A stretch of 64,000 bases of DNA from Methanococcoides orientis (GTDB taxonomy: Archaea > Halobacteriota > Methanosarcinia > Methanosarcinales > Methanosarcinaceae): positions 1,808,685 through 1,872,684 of the forward strand of contig NZ_CP073710.1 of NCBI RefSeq assembly GCF_021184045.1, written 5' to 3'. Positions within the stretch are counted from its first letter, which is position 1. Each line of letters opens with the position of its first letter. Positions 52,840 to 62,400 of this stretch are shown here, one piece after another. The notes beneath the pieces were generated by a model that saw only the letters and a list, made by a program, of their open reading frames with translations, ran no database searches and had not been told where the DNA came from. The position numbers were made by a program, and so were the translations under genes.

Positions 52840-53814
52840 TTGATAGAGCTTGGACTTACCTCAAGAGAGGATCACCTGTGCGATTACACGTTCAATTTCT
52901 ACTGGCACGAAAAGGAACTTGAACCCGACACAGTGATCCCGTCCCAGAAAAATACTGAGTATACATACAGACAGCTAGTTGACGAACTCAAGAAAGGAGA
53001 GGACGTTCACATAAAGGGAAGTGTTGGCACAAGGTTCGCATATAGCCTCGGGGTCGACCTTGCACATTTTGGCGGGACTGGCAAGACCGAGCCTGCCGGA
53101 CGTATCTTTGTAGACGGAGATATAGGACCGGAATCAGGGATGTCCATGTCAGCAGGTGCACTTTACCTGACGGGAGATATTGAGGAGCCACTTGGAAACA
53201 TCATCGAGGTCAGTTCCGATGAGGAAGGATACAGGAAGTTCATTTCCATCACGGAGCTGCTCTGTTGCAACAGCTCCGAAGTCCCCATTGAGAACAGTTT
53301 CGATGCAGGAGGTAAGAAGCTTGTACTGACAGACAACATCCCTCGCGGAACCCTTGCTTCAAGATGTAACTGCAATGCAGAGATCATTGTCGAAGGGAAT
53401 GTTCACAACGGCACAGGACTCCTGATGGAGAGCGGCACAATCACGGTCAGAGGTAATGCAGGGCTCAACACCGGTGCACATCTGAACGGCGGCAGTGTTG
53501 TCGTAGAGGGCACTGTCGGTGAATTTGCAGGTGCTTACATGAAAGCCGGTGTCCTGCTGTTCAATGATGCGAAGGGATATGCAGGTGCAGGTATGCTTGG
53601 CGGCACCATCTATTCCAGGAAGAAGATCCCACCCGCACCCCCTGCTGAGAAAATGAGGATGGGAGGCAAGGACAGCTCCGCCGTGAGAAAACTTACAGGT
53701 GCGGGCCGCGTGGAGTCCATGCTTTACAACAAGTACGAGGTCGGCGAGGAGAAAGCGCAGTATATCAAAGTACAGATGAGGGATGGTTCCATCGTTTTAC
53801 GTAAGGTGGACTGA
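52840..53814 (+). CDS. GXGXG beta-helix protein (GltB C-terminal / FwdC-like)
   Basis: 324 residues from a TTG start seven bases after the ferredoxin stop. The central 200 residues are GXGXG repeats (for example GSVGTRFAYSLGVDLAHFGG, GNVHNGTGLLMESG, GNAGLNTGAHLNGG, GTVGEFAGAYMKAG, AKGYAGAGMLGG). The same fold ends glutamate synthase and FwdC of formylmethanofuran dehydrogenase, where it is a structural scaffold. A C-terminal tail (about 275-324) is polar. Here it has no amidotransferase or FMN partner nearby, so it probably scaffolds the siroheme/DUF166/ferredoxin proteins. Confidence 0.82.
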   Translation: MIELGLTSREDHLCDYTFNFYWHEKELEPDTVIPSQKNTEYTYRQLVDELKKGEDVHIKGSVGTRFAYSLGVDLAHFGGTGKTEPAGRIFVDGDIGPESGMSMSAGALYLTGDIEEPLGNIIEVSSDEEGYRKFISITELLCCNSSEVPIENSFDAGGKKLVLTDNIPRGTLASRCNCNAEIIVEGNVHNGTGLLMESGTITVRGNAGLNTGAHLNGGSVVVEGTVGEFAGAYMKAGVLLFNDAKGYAGAGMLGGTIYSRKKIPPAPPAEKMRMGGKDSSAVRKLTGAGRVESMLYNKYEVGEEKAQYIKVQMRDGSIVLRKVD

Positions 53815-53925
53815 AAGGCAGTACTGATACCACTACTGCTAACACCAGTAACTGTTTTCCTGACATAACATATATAAGACGTAACATTGTATCCTGATAG
53901 TATTAGATATACCGAAAAAGGTTGG

Positions 53926-54423
53926 ATGCACTTGACGACAGAAAGAACTGAAGATTACCTGAAGGCCATTGACACCATAATTGAGAAGAAAGGATACTCG
54001 CAGGTGAAGGATATTGCAAGGTTCCTGAATGTCAGCCCGTCCAGTGTTACCGGAATGTTCAAGAAGCTCACCAAAGAAGGGTACATCAATTACGAGAAAT
54101 ACGGAGGAGTTACACTCACTCCGGAAGGAAAGAAAATTGCCAGGAGCACAAAGGAAAAATACAGCGTCCTGCATGAGTTCCTGATCCTGCTGGGAGTTGA
54201 TGAGATCACAGCCGATGACGATGCATGCAAGATGGAGCATGCGGTGACACCCCAGACACTTGAGAAACTGACAAAGTTCAGTGAATTTGTAAATTGTAAA
54301 GATGAAATGCCAAAGTTCTTCCGCCATTTCAAGGAATTTTGTGAAAAAGGTGAGATCTCCGGCTGTAAGAAAATAACTGGAAAGACCTCTTTAAGCAAAA
54401 ATACAAGGAAAGAATGTGAATAA
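53926..54423 (+). CDS. DtxR-family metal-dependent transcriptional regulator
   Basis: 165 residues from the ATG at 53926. The N-terminal winged helix (TERTEDYLKAIDTIIEKKGYSQVKDIARFLNVSPSSVTGMFKKLTKEGYINYEKYGGVTLTPEGKKIA) and the metal-binding dimerisation helices (LHEFLILLGVDEITADDDACKMEHAVTPQTLEKL) are typical of DtxR/MntR. The C-terminal Cys (EFCEKGEISGCKK) may add a ligand. Its own TATA box is ATATATAAG (about 53867-53875). Lying before feoB, it is the probable iron or manganese sensor for that operon. Confidence 0.9.
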   Translation: MHLTTERTEDYLKAIDTIIEKKGYSQVKDIARFLNVSPSSVTGMFKKLTKEGYINYEKYGGVTLTPEGKKIARSTKEKYSVLHEFLILLGVDEITADDDACKMEHAVTPQTLEKLTKFSEFVNCKDEMPKFFRHFKEFCEKGEISGCKKITGKTSLSKNTRKECE

Positions 54424-54640
54424 CTGTATTGATGCAATAGTAGTAAAATAAAAAATGATCATCTTTTCCAGTTGCTGATTTTAGTTTTAGATGGGCAGTT
54501 TTGACTGAATATAATTTATATTTATATTCTGTTTTTTGTTGAAACGGCCTCAAAGCAGTTTCAAATTTTGCCCTAACCTATCGTTTTTTAACATTGATAG
54601 ATCTCCAGATCCCTTTACTTTTTTAATCCGGCATATATTG

Positions 54641-54655
54641 TTAGGCATGCCAAAA
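54641..54655 (+). promoter_or_regulatory. DtxR-like operator 1 before feoB
   Basis: TTAGGCATGCCAAAA has the TTAGG-4-CC(T)AA layout of DtxR/IdeR-type sites. It abuts the TATA box (CTTATATATG, 54656-54665), so a bound repressor would mask the promoter. Confidence 0.55.
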
Positions 54656-54688
54656 CTTATATATGACTGTGAACAATTGTGCAATAAA

Positions 54689-54702
54689 TTAGGATAGCCT
54701 AA
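54689..54702 (+). promoter_or_regulatory. DtxR-like operator 2 before feoB
   Basis: TTAGGATAGCCTAA has perfect TTAGG/CCTAA arms with a 4-bp centre and covers the expected transcription start, about 25-30 bp after the TATA box. Together with operator 1 it brackets the feoB promoter. Confidence 0.65.
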
Positions 54703-54723
54703 ATATTGGAGGCTTGCGAACAA

Positions 54724-56760
54724 ATGTTTACCAAATTAAAAAAGAAAAGGTGTTGCGATCTCGAAGACAATGCTGAAAGCGGTCTTGAAAAGATAATTCT
54801 TGTAGGAAACCCAAACGTAGGCAAGAGTGTTATCTTCAACCATTTCTCAGACAGCTATGCAATTGTTTCAAATTATCCGGGAACTACAGTAGCAATAAGC
54901 AAAGGGAAGGGGAAAATAGCAGGCAAGCAATACGAGATAATCGATACTCCCGGGATGTACTCATTATTGCCGATTACAGAAGAGGAGCGCGTCTCACAGA
55001 GTTACCTCTTTGACAGTAAACCATTTGTTTACCTGCATGTTGTAGATGCCAAAAATTTGCAGCGCATGCTTCCCCTGACACTCCAGTTAATAGAAGCAGA
55101 GGTGCCCCTCATACTTGTCCTGAACATGATGGATGAGGCTGCTGAGAAAAGCATTGAGATCAATGAGGCTAAACTTGAAAATGAGCTGGGAATTCCCGTA
55201 ATCTGTACGACCTCAATTAAGGGAGAAGGACTTGACAGGCTTGAAAACGCAATCGCCGATTATGACATTCAAAATGTCTATAACAAAGTAAAGTACAGCA
55301 GGGGAATTGAATCTGCAATTGAAGAGATATCCTCATTGATAAGATCTGAATTCGGAGTCTCAAAAAGGACACTTGCACAGTTGCTTCTTCAGAATGACAG
55401 GGTTGCTTTTGAGAAGATCGTCCAGAACAATGAAGATGTCAGTTCTATCAAGAAGGTAATAGAGGAAACGGAAAAAAGCTACACTGATCCACTTAATTAT
55501 GTCCTTACAATAGAAAGGCAGACCTTTGTCAATGATATTGTCGACCCTGTGATGAGTACGACTAAAAAGACAGATACGCTTACAGAAAATACTGAAGAAA
55601 CATCACGAACAACACGAGCATCACTTCGGGAACGTATTGACAGACTCCTTATACACCCTATCACAGGAATTCCGATATTGTTACTGATACTCTACTTTGG
55701 GCTGTACAAGTTCGTAGGCGGATTCGCAGCAGGTACAGTTGTGGATTACCTTGAAGGAACCCTGTTCGGGGAGATGATCAATCCGTGGATCATCGAGACC
55801 TTCAATTCCATAGTCCCATACCCGGTCATCCAGGATCTCTTTGTAGGTGAATACGGCATACTGACACAGGCTGTGACATATGCAATTGCACTGGTCATGC
55901 CGCTTGTGGGTGCATTCTTTATCGTATTCTCCATAATCGAGGATACAGGTTACCTCCCACGTCTTGCAATGCTGATTGACCGTGCTTTCAAGAAGATGGG
56001 AATGAGCGGCAGGGCTGTCATCCCGATGGTACTTGGCTTTGGATGTGCCACAATGGCAACCATGGTTACACGCACCCTTGAGACAAAAAGGGAGAAGATC
56101 ATCACAAGCATGCTGCTCTCACTGGCGATCCCGTGTTCCGCACAGCTTGGTGTCATACTGGGCATACTCTCTTTCAGTTCAAAGGCACTGCTGATATGGG
56201 CTTTCGTCATCGGCATAGAACTTCTGTTCATAGGATTCCTTTCATCAAAGGTGTTACCAGGGAAAAGCCCCAGTTTCTTCATGGAGATGCCACCACTGAG
56301 GCTTCCGAAGCTTTCGAACGTGCTTATTAAGACCTATTCGAGGATGCAATGGTATTTCCTTGAGGTACTCCCCCTGTTCGTGGTCGCGAGTGTACTGATC
56401 TGGATAGGAAGGCTTACCGGACTGTTCGAACTGGCTGTCAGGCTATTCTCATACCCTTCACAGTGGATAGGACTTCCAGCCGAGGGTGGAGTTATGTTCC
56501 TATATGGGTTCTTCAGAAGGGATTTCGGTGCTGCCGGCCTGTTCGATATGTACAATGCAGGGATGTTGACCGAGATCAACCTTGTCGTAGCTGCCATCAC
56601 ACTGACATTGTTCATGCCATGTATAGCACAGTTCATGGTAACCGTGAAAGAGAGAGGACTTAAGATAGCCCTCGGAATGGCTGCGTTCATCTTCCCGAGC
56701 GCTTTTGCTGTGGGATATGTTGTGAACTACGTCCTGACAACGTTTGGAGTGGTGCTATGA
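54724..56760 (+). CDS. feoB: Ferrous iron transport protein B
   Basis: 678 residues from the ATG at 54724, with GGAGG twelve bases upstream (an in-frame TTG at 54706 precedes that site). G domain: GNPNVGKS (about 28-35), the NYPGTTVA region, IDTPGMYSL, LNMMDEA. The membrane part has the Gate-type core (LPRLAMLIDRAFKKMGMSGRAVIPMVLGFGCATMATMVTRTLETKRE, IPCSAQLGVI). It imports Fe2+ across the membrane. Its stop overlaps the next ATG (ATGA). Confidence 0.95.
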   Translation: MFTKLKKKRCCDLEDNAESGLEKIILVGNPNVGKSVIFNHFSDSYAIVSNYPGTTVAISKGKGKIAGKQYEIIDTPGMYSLLPITEEERVSQSYLFDSKPFVYLHVVDAKNLQRMLPLTLQLIEAEVPLILVLNMMDEAAEKSIEINEAKLENELGIPVICTTSIKGEGLDRLENAIADYDIQNVYNKVKYSRGIESAIEEISSLIRSEFGVSKRTLAQLLLQNDRVAFEKIVQNNEDVSSIKKVIEETEKSYTDPLNYVLTIERQTFVNDIVDPVMSTTKKTDTLTENTEETSRTTRASLRERIDRLLIHPITGIPILLLILYFGLYKFVGGFAAGTVVDYLEGTLFGEMINPWIIETFNSIVPYPVIQDLFVGEYGILTQAVTYAIALVMPLVGAFFIVFSIIEDTGYLPRLAMLIDRAFKKMGMSGRAVIPMVLGFGCATMATMVTRTLETKREKIITSMLLSLAIPCSAQLGVILGILSFSSKALLIWAFVIGIELLFIGFLSSKVLPGKSPSFFMEMPPLRLPKLSNVLIKTYSRMQWYFLEVLPLFVVASVLIWIGRLTGLFELAVRLFSYPSQWIGLPAEGGVMFLYGFFRRDFGAAGLFDMYNAGMLTEINLVVAAITLTLFMPCIAQFMVTVKERGLKIALGMAAFIFPSAFAVGYVVNYVLTTFGVVL

Positions 56761-56921
56761 AGTGCCCCCTTTGCAGCCATGAGTTCGATCAGCCTGACAA
56801 ATCAAAGTGTACAGGCTGTGGGAACTTCAGTTCATGCAATATGCAGCGCTGCCCGAAGTGCGGATACGAGATCCCGCGGGAAACAAAACTGGAAAAAATC
56901 ATCAGAGGGATATTCAAATGA
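56757..56921 (+). CDS. 54-residue zinc-ribbon protein in the feo operon
   Basis: The ATG at 56757 lies inside the feoB stop. The protein is MKCPLCSHEFDQPDKSKCTG, CGNFSSCNMQRCPKCGYEIP, RETKLEKIIRGIFK. It has four CxxC-type pairs (CPLC, CTGC, CNMQRC, CPKC) that would make one or two zinc sites, or bind iron. Its stop TGA overlaps the start of the next gene. It is too short for usual gene finding but the coupled ATGA overlaps on both sides are strong support. Confidence 0.75.
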   Translation: MKCPLCSHEFDQPDKSKCTGCGNFSSCNMQRCPKCGYEIPRETKLEKIIRGIFK

Positions 56922-57571
56922 AAATAAGTGAGAATGCGGAAGAGGTCCTGGAAAGGATGTGGGTATGCATAAACGAGCAGGGCACAGATCCTGTGAGCAT
57001 GGGATCTCTCGGACTGAAGGAAACCTCACCAGAGATACAGGAACTGCTCAGGATCGAGAATATCACACTTTCCGGATCACATGTCAGCCTTACAGAGGAA
57101 GGTACTACAAACGGCAGGACCGTTGTCAGGAGGCATCGTCTTGCTGAGAGGCTCCTTGCAGATGTGCTGAACACGAAGGACAAGTATGTGCACAGCTCCG
57201 CATGTGATTTCGAGCACATACTGTACCATGGAATCGATGAGAACGTCTGCATCCTGCTGGGACATCCACGCACATGCCCCCATGGAAAACCGATCCCTGA
57301 AGGAGAATGCTGCAAGAAAGCAAAGGAAGAGATCGAGCATGTTGTTGCCTCACTTTCATCCCTGAAGAACGGACAAAGCGGTAAGATCGCTTACTTCAAT
57401 ATGAGGGAAGAGGAAAAGATGCAGAAGATGCTGGCAATGGGAGTGCTGCCTGGGATTCCGGTAAATCTTGTCCAGTCATATCCGTCCTATGTTTTCGATC
57501 TTAACCATACAAGATATGCGGTGGACAGGGAAATTGCCGACAGCATATATGTAAGGATAAAAAGGGACTGA
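56918..57571 (+). CDS. FeoA-domain protein with an N-terminal DtxR-like metal-binding region
   Basis: 217 residues from the ATG at 56918. Residues about 1-80 resemble a reduced winged helix (ENAEEVLERMWVCINEQG); the middle (HRLAERLLADVLNTKD, CDFEHILYHGID, LGHPRTCPHGKPIPEGECC) is the metal-binding and dimerisation domain of DtxR regulators; residues 140-217 are a FeoA/SH3-like domain (GQSGKIAYFNMREEEKMQKMLAMGVLPGIPVNLVQ). As last gene of the feo operon it probably serves as FeoA and perhaps as a second metal-responsive regulator. Confidence 0.82.
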   Translation: MKISENAEEVLERMWVCINEQGTDPVSMGSLGLKETSPEIQELLRIENITLSGSHVSLTEEGTTNGRTVVRRHRLAERLLADVLNTKDKYVHSSACDFEHILYHGIDENVCILLGHPRTCPHGKPIPEGECCKKAKEEIEHVVASLSSLKNGQSGKIAYFNMREEEKMQKMLAMGVLPGIPVNLVQSYPSYVFDLNHTRYAVDREIADSIYVRIKRD

Positions 57572-57584
57572 GAACAAATTTAGC

Positions 57585-57902
57585 TCAATAGTGTACCGCC
57601 AACCACAGGGTTTCTGTCGTGTCACTGGTCCAGATGACCCTGTGTTTGCAGTGGGCTGGAATATTAATATGGTCGCCGGGATTAAGGTACACCACCTCCG
57701 AATCTTCGAACAGCAACTTCGCCTCCCCCTGCAACACCATGACCCATTCACTGCGGTCCTGATCGTACCATTGACCCTTCGGAGTCACATGTTTCTTTGA
57801 AATAATGCGCTCGACCAATAGCCCATCTTGATCTACCAAAGGCTCGAACACTTCTTGGGTCAGATCGGCTGGTATCTGGTTAAAAATATTATGTTTTTCC
57901 AT
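57585..57902 (-). CDS. Cupin domain protein
   Basis: 105 residues from the ATG at 57902, preceded by GAGGT; longer in-frame sequence is promoter. The single cupin has WVMVLQGEAKLLFED, then LNPGDHINIPAHCKHRVIWTSD with metal-type His residues. Substrate unknown. Convergent with the feo operon. Confidence 0.75.
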   Translation of the reverse strand: MEKHNIFNQIPADLTQEVFEPLVDQDGLLVERIISKKHVTPKGQWYDQDRSEWVMVLQGEAKLLFEDSEVVYLNPGDHINIPAHCKHRVIWTSDTTETLWLAVHY

Positions 57903-58129
57903 GACATACCTCATGGGGTCGATCAATAAAAAGGACACCTTAAGGCGGACTTATATTGTTCAGATCATAGCAAAGTAGCTATTTCATCAAGGGCTTTTTC
58001 CCGGCAGAGTGATCGAGAATGGCATTTCGATCATCAAAAACTTTATTTGGTTTTCGACACAGACTCCTGCTGATGTAGAAAAGAGAGGAACATCCTTCAG
58101 GTCAAGGTAAGGAAGACCTTTTACATGAG

Positions 58130-59299
58130 ATGGTCATGCATATCCACGATCAACCCTGCCGGATCGTTCTTGCAATTACCGGAGGAGGAGCCGGGACTAT
58201 CGAACAACTTTTAAAATACGGAGGAGGTTCCGCAACCCTTCTTGAAGCTACCGTGCCATACAGTTCCAAAGCGCTTGATGATCTTATCGGTAGGAAGCCT
58301 GATAAATATGCTTCACCGATGACTGTAAGGGCCATGGCCATGGCAGCGTACCGCCGCTCATTATCCCTTTCAGAAGATGATGAACTGATCAGGAACAAAG
58401 ATCTGATGGGCTTGGCAGCTTCCTGCAAGCTTTCCACAGGAAGTGATGAACGTGAAGGCCGCGAACATGAGATATATGTTGCCGTTCAGTCCTTTGACAG
58501 AACAGTTGTAAGGAGCCTAAGGCTCGGAAAAGCGCGTTCAAGACAGGAAGAGGAGCACATTGCAACCTGCATGGTAATAGATTCCATCGCGAAAGAGTGC
58601 GGCTGGGATGGAGAAATGCTTCCTGACCGGCTGTTGGGCGATGGTGAATTCATCAAAGAGAGAGAAGCAAGCGTTTCCGAAGAGATCGCACAGATGCTTG
58701 CACGCCCGGATAGCATCATGAAACGCCCTGACCTCAAGCACGATGTTTTCAGGTTGAACCTCAAAGGCGAGGAAGTTGCTGATAAACCAGAGATCATCTT
58801 TTCAGGCTCTTTTAATCCATGCCATCGCAACCACATTGTGATGGCTGAGCAGGCATTCTGGAAACTTGGGAAAAAAGTCCATTTTGAGATATCCGTCACG
58901 AATGTGGACAAGCCTCCGATAGACTTCATATCGCTTCAGGAAAGACTGGACTCACTCAAGGAATACAGGGACAAGGATTTCCTGGGAAATATTTACCTCA
59001 CTGTTGCCCCCCTTTTCATCCAAAAAGCGCAGATATTTGAGAATACCACTTTCATCATCGGAGCGGATACCGCCAACCGCCTGTTCAAGGTTAGATACTA
59101 CCGCAACGAAGATGACATGAAAAACATGCTGACAGAGTTTCGGGAAAAGAACATCCATTTTCTGGTGTTCAGGAGAAAGGACGTGGAACTGAGGATCGAA
59201 ACTGAGATCAGCGACCTGTGCGAGATCGTGCCGCTGGAAGATTATGAGGATAATGGCATTTCATCCTCTGCAATCAGGAAAGAAATGGACATTGAATGA
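58130..59299 (+). CDS. Fusion of a CinA/PncC-like domain and a NadD-like nucleotidylyltransferase
   Basis: 389 residues. The N-terminal part (about 8-165) resembles the CinA C-terminal (PncC) NMN amidase fold: ITGGGAGTIEQLLKYGGGSATLLEATVPYS, SPMTVRAMAMAAYRRS. The C-terminal part (about 220-389) is a nucleotidylyltransferase: SGSFNPCHRNH (225-235, the HxGH-type site as HRNH), FIIGADTANRLF, and the end ISSSAIRKEM, as in NadD. Together they could turn NMN into nicotinate dinucleotide. The HxGH Gly is replaced by Asn, which leaves doubt about catalysis. Confidence 0.72.
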   Translation: MVMHIHDQPCRIVLAITGGGAGTIEQLLKYGGGSATLLEATVPYSSKALDDLIGRKPDKYASPMTVRAMAMAAYRRSLSLSEDDELIRNKDLMGLAASCKLSTGSDEREGREHEIYVAVQSFDRTVVRSLRLGKARSRQEEEHIATCMVIDSIAKECGWDGEMLPDRLLGDGEFIKEREASVSEEIAQMLARPDSIMKRPDLKHDVFRLNLKGEEVADKPEIIFSGSFNPCHRNHIVMAEQAFWKLGKKVHFEISVTNVDKPPIDFISLQERLDSLKEYRDKDFLGNIYLTVAPLFIQKAQIFENTTFIIGADTANRLFKVRYYRNEDDMKNMLTEFREKNIHFLVFRRKDVELRIETEISDLCEIVPLEDYEDNGISSSAIRKEMDIE

Positions 59300-59445
59300 G
59301 ACCTCTTCCTGCTTCTTTTTGTAATTTTTAACTTCTAAAATAATAGGGTTGCTGCTATTAAATATTTATATAAATCATTAACCTGAAGACTTGCAGAACA
59401 CCCTGTCCCCCTAAGATAAAATGAGGACAGATGGCAGGTGAAGCC

Positions 59446-62400
59446 ATGAAAAACGAAGCTGTGCGACACCCACGAACTGCACAGGAAAGAAAAACGAAGC
59501 GACCCGCATACAAGTTTTGTAGATCACTGAAAAAAGTGAGCTTACTTGCCCGTAATACCGATGCGTACATCCCATTCTCTGTCATCGGCATCTTTGTAAT
59601 ACTCGGAGCTGTGCTCACCTCAGCATACTTTCTGCAGACGGATTACGACATTGCACAGACGATCTACACCACTGAGAAGACAGATCCTGAAAAGGTAGCT
59701 ATCGGATTTGCTTCTGCGGACCTGTCCCGATGCCTCAATTATGCAGGGATGGAAGCCCTGAAATGGAAAGGTGAGCACCCGATCATCCAGCCTGTGGCCA
59801 CTTCGGGAGGTACGACCTCGGAAGATGATTTCATGGTCAACTCCCGCACCCATGACCTTGAGGTTGGGGATACATTAAGTGTTCAGGTCGACCTGCCTTC
59901 GGATGTGTGGTACAGCATATCCTCCCTCTGGAAGGACCAGAACATCATACTGAGGATAAAGGACAGCAACGGCCAGATCATAGATTCCGTAGACTACGGT
60001 GAAGCTGTCAGCATCTGGAAGACGGTGTCCTTTGAGGAGAACTTCCTGCTGCCACAGGATATCGATCCCGGCTACGGTGCTATTGAGCTTGAGTGCGGAG
60101 GCAACGTGAAGGCCACCGACTGGTTCAGTGTTGCCATGAACCCTGTGAAGGACATCTCTGCAAAGCATTTCAACGAGCTGATCACAGGAAACTACCAGTA
60201 CGACCAGTATGTCTATGACAAATATGCCATCAACGTGGAACCGGACATCCAGCCTCACCAGATACTCATTGAGGAGATCAACGGGACACTTGAAAGGCAG
60301 ATAAATGATGACAACCGGACCTATTCCATCTATTACACATTCTCTATCCTGGACCTGAACTATACCCTTGTTGAACTTGAGACCGGGGAGTCCTTCAACC
60401 GCAGCATGGATATCTCCACACTTGTGACCTCAAGGGAACCGCTTCTTGAAGAGCTTACTACGGAATATGAACGCTCACTGAACAGTGCCGAGACAGCGAA
60501 CATCGTCCTCGGTGCCATGAACATACGCTCGTTCACCTACGGACCCTGGCAGCACTATGCCAATGGGCCACTGAACATCATCACAAATCCGGCACTGGCA
60601 TCTGCGGTCAATGCCGGGACAGCCTATTCCCAGAAACGGACGTTCGATTCGGTGGATCCCTGGGCACTGATGTACACCACATACTACAATGGCAAGGTAT
60701 TCTACGAGGATGTGCACGGAGCTGCTGACGAGTATGATATGAACAGCTCTAACGGCTCTGCAAACCTGACATCCACCTACGACAAACTGGCAGAGAACAA
60801 CTCGTTCAGCGTGGACATCGAGGAAGGCATTGCCCAGTCGATGACAGAGACCGGCACGACCTTTGAGCAGGTGGATGAACAGTCGACGATCCGGGTGGCA
60901 GCATCGGATTACATCCCGAGCCTGGTGGACGGCTGGGTGTTCAATGACCACGTCTGGACCGATGAGCAGGACCTTGTGCACGATGTTGCCCGGGAGGTAT
61001 ATTCTGCCGGGGTGCAGGCACAGGTCTTAAGGGACGGTTTCAATGATACCGTTCCGCTGTTCACGGACACCAAAGGAGAGGTGGATTCGTCCTCCTATGA
61101 CTGGCACACAGTATTCTGGAAAGCCTCGTATGATATCGAAGGAAAACATACCGGGGCCATCGAACCATCATATTTGTGGGATGAAGCATGGCGCCGGTCA
61201 TACGACAAGACAGTCAACCCGAAGATCAAACCACCCAGAGGAAGTCTCACCAGCTGGAAGGTAACTGATGCTACCGTGTCCCTTCAGTCGGTTGATGCAG
61301 AAGTAACGATCACGCCGGTGTTCCGTCACAGGGAGAACGACAACGTTACCGGGGTGGTGCGCAGTGACGGATACCTTGAACGCGAAGACCATGTTTTCGA
61401 CTGGAATGTGACATATAACATAGACTACCGTGTCACTTCGAAATGGAACATATACTACAAATATTACTATACCTACAAATGGAAGGAGATCACCGGCTAT
61501 CAGACCACTGAAAGCGGCGGAAAGATACCGCAATACAGCCATCATTCATCAAGCAGTACAGGATCGAAAACAGAATATTACACTACCACTGAGAACCGCG
61601 CGACCTCACACCTTGAGACTGAGACCGAAAACTTAAGCATACTGTACCACAAGCGTCCGCCCACAGGAACCTACGAGGGCATGGCATCCTACGCCGACCC
61701 GGTGACCCGGGAGTACCGCATGACAAACATAGATATCGACGGCATCGAGCGACAGGACCCTTCCTGCAGTGATGCTGCTGACAAGTACAAGGAGCAGTAC
61801 ATCGACATCCACCAGATCGAGACCCGCTACATGCTGTTCCCCAATGACTTCTACATCCCGGAGCAGAAGGTGGAGTGCGATATACCGGACTGGCTCCACA
61901 AGATGATGGCAGACGAACTGCTGGAAATGGTCGGCTCCATCGAGGCAGCGGACCCGGCGGTGAACGTATCCCTGATGGACGACCCCGATGCAGACCCGAC
62001 ACTGCTCAGGTACGAGGCCGCAAAGGAGCTGACAGCCGACCTCAGGGATGATACTGAGATTTACGTGAACAGACAGCAGCACCTGATAGACGGTGAGATG
62101 TACACCAGCAGCAATGCAGCCCGCTATATTGCAAAAAATGAGGCTTACCTGAAGCTGATGGACGAGATCGAATCACAGAACCGGAAGCTGAACAGCGACC
62201 TCAATGATTACCTGCTGGAGAAGCTCACCGAAGCGAACGTTGACATCCCCGGCCTTGACACAGGAGCACTGGACAGCGTGACCTCCGGCTCACTCTCACT
62301 TTTCAACAACCCTGCCGTGAGCATGGCAGGCACTGCACTGGGAACCGAGATGGGGATCATCGATACCATGACCATCACAGGCATGCCTGAGAGCAAGTAC

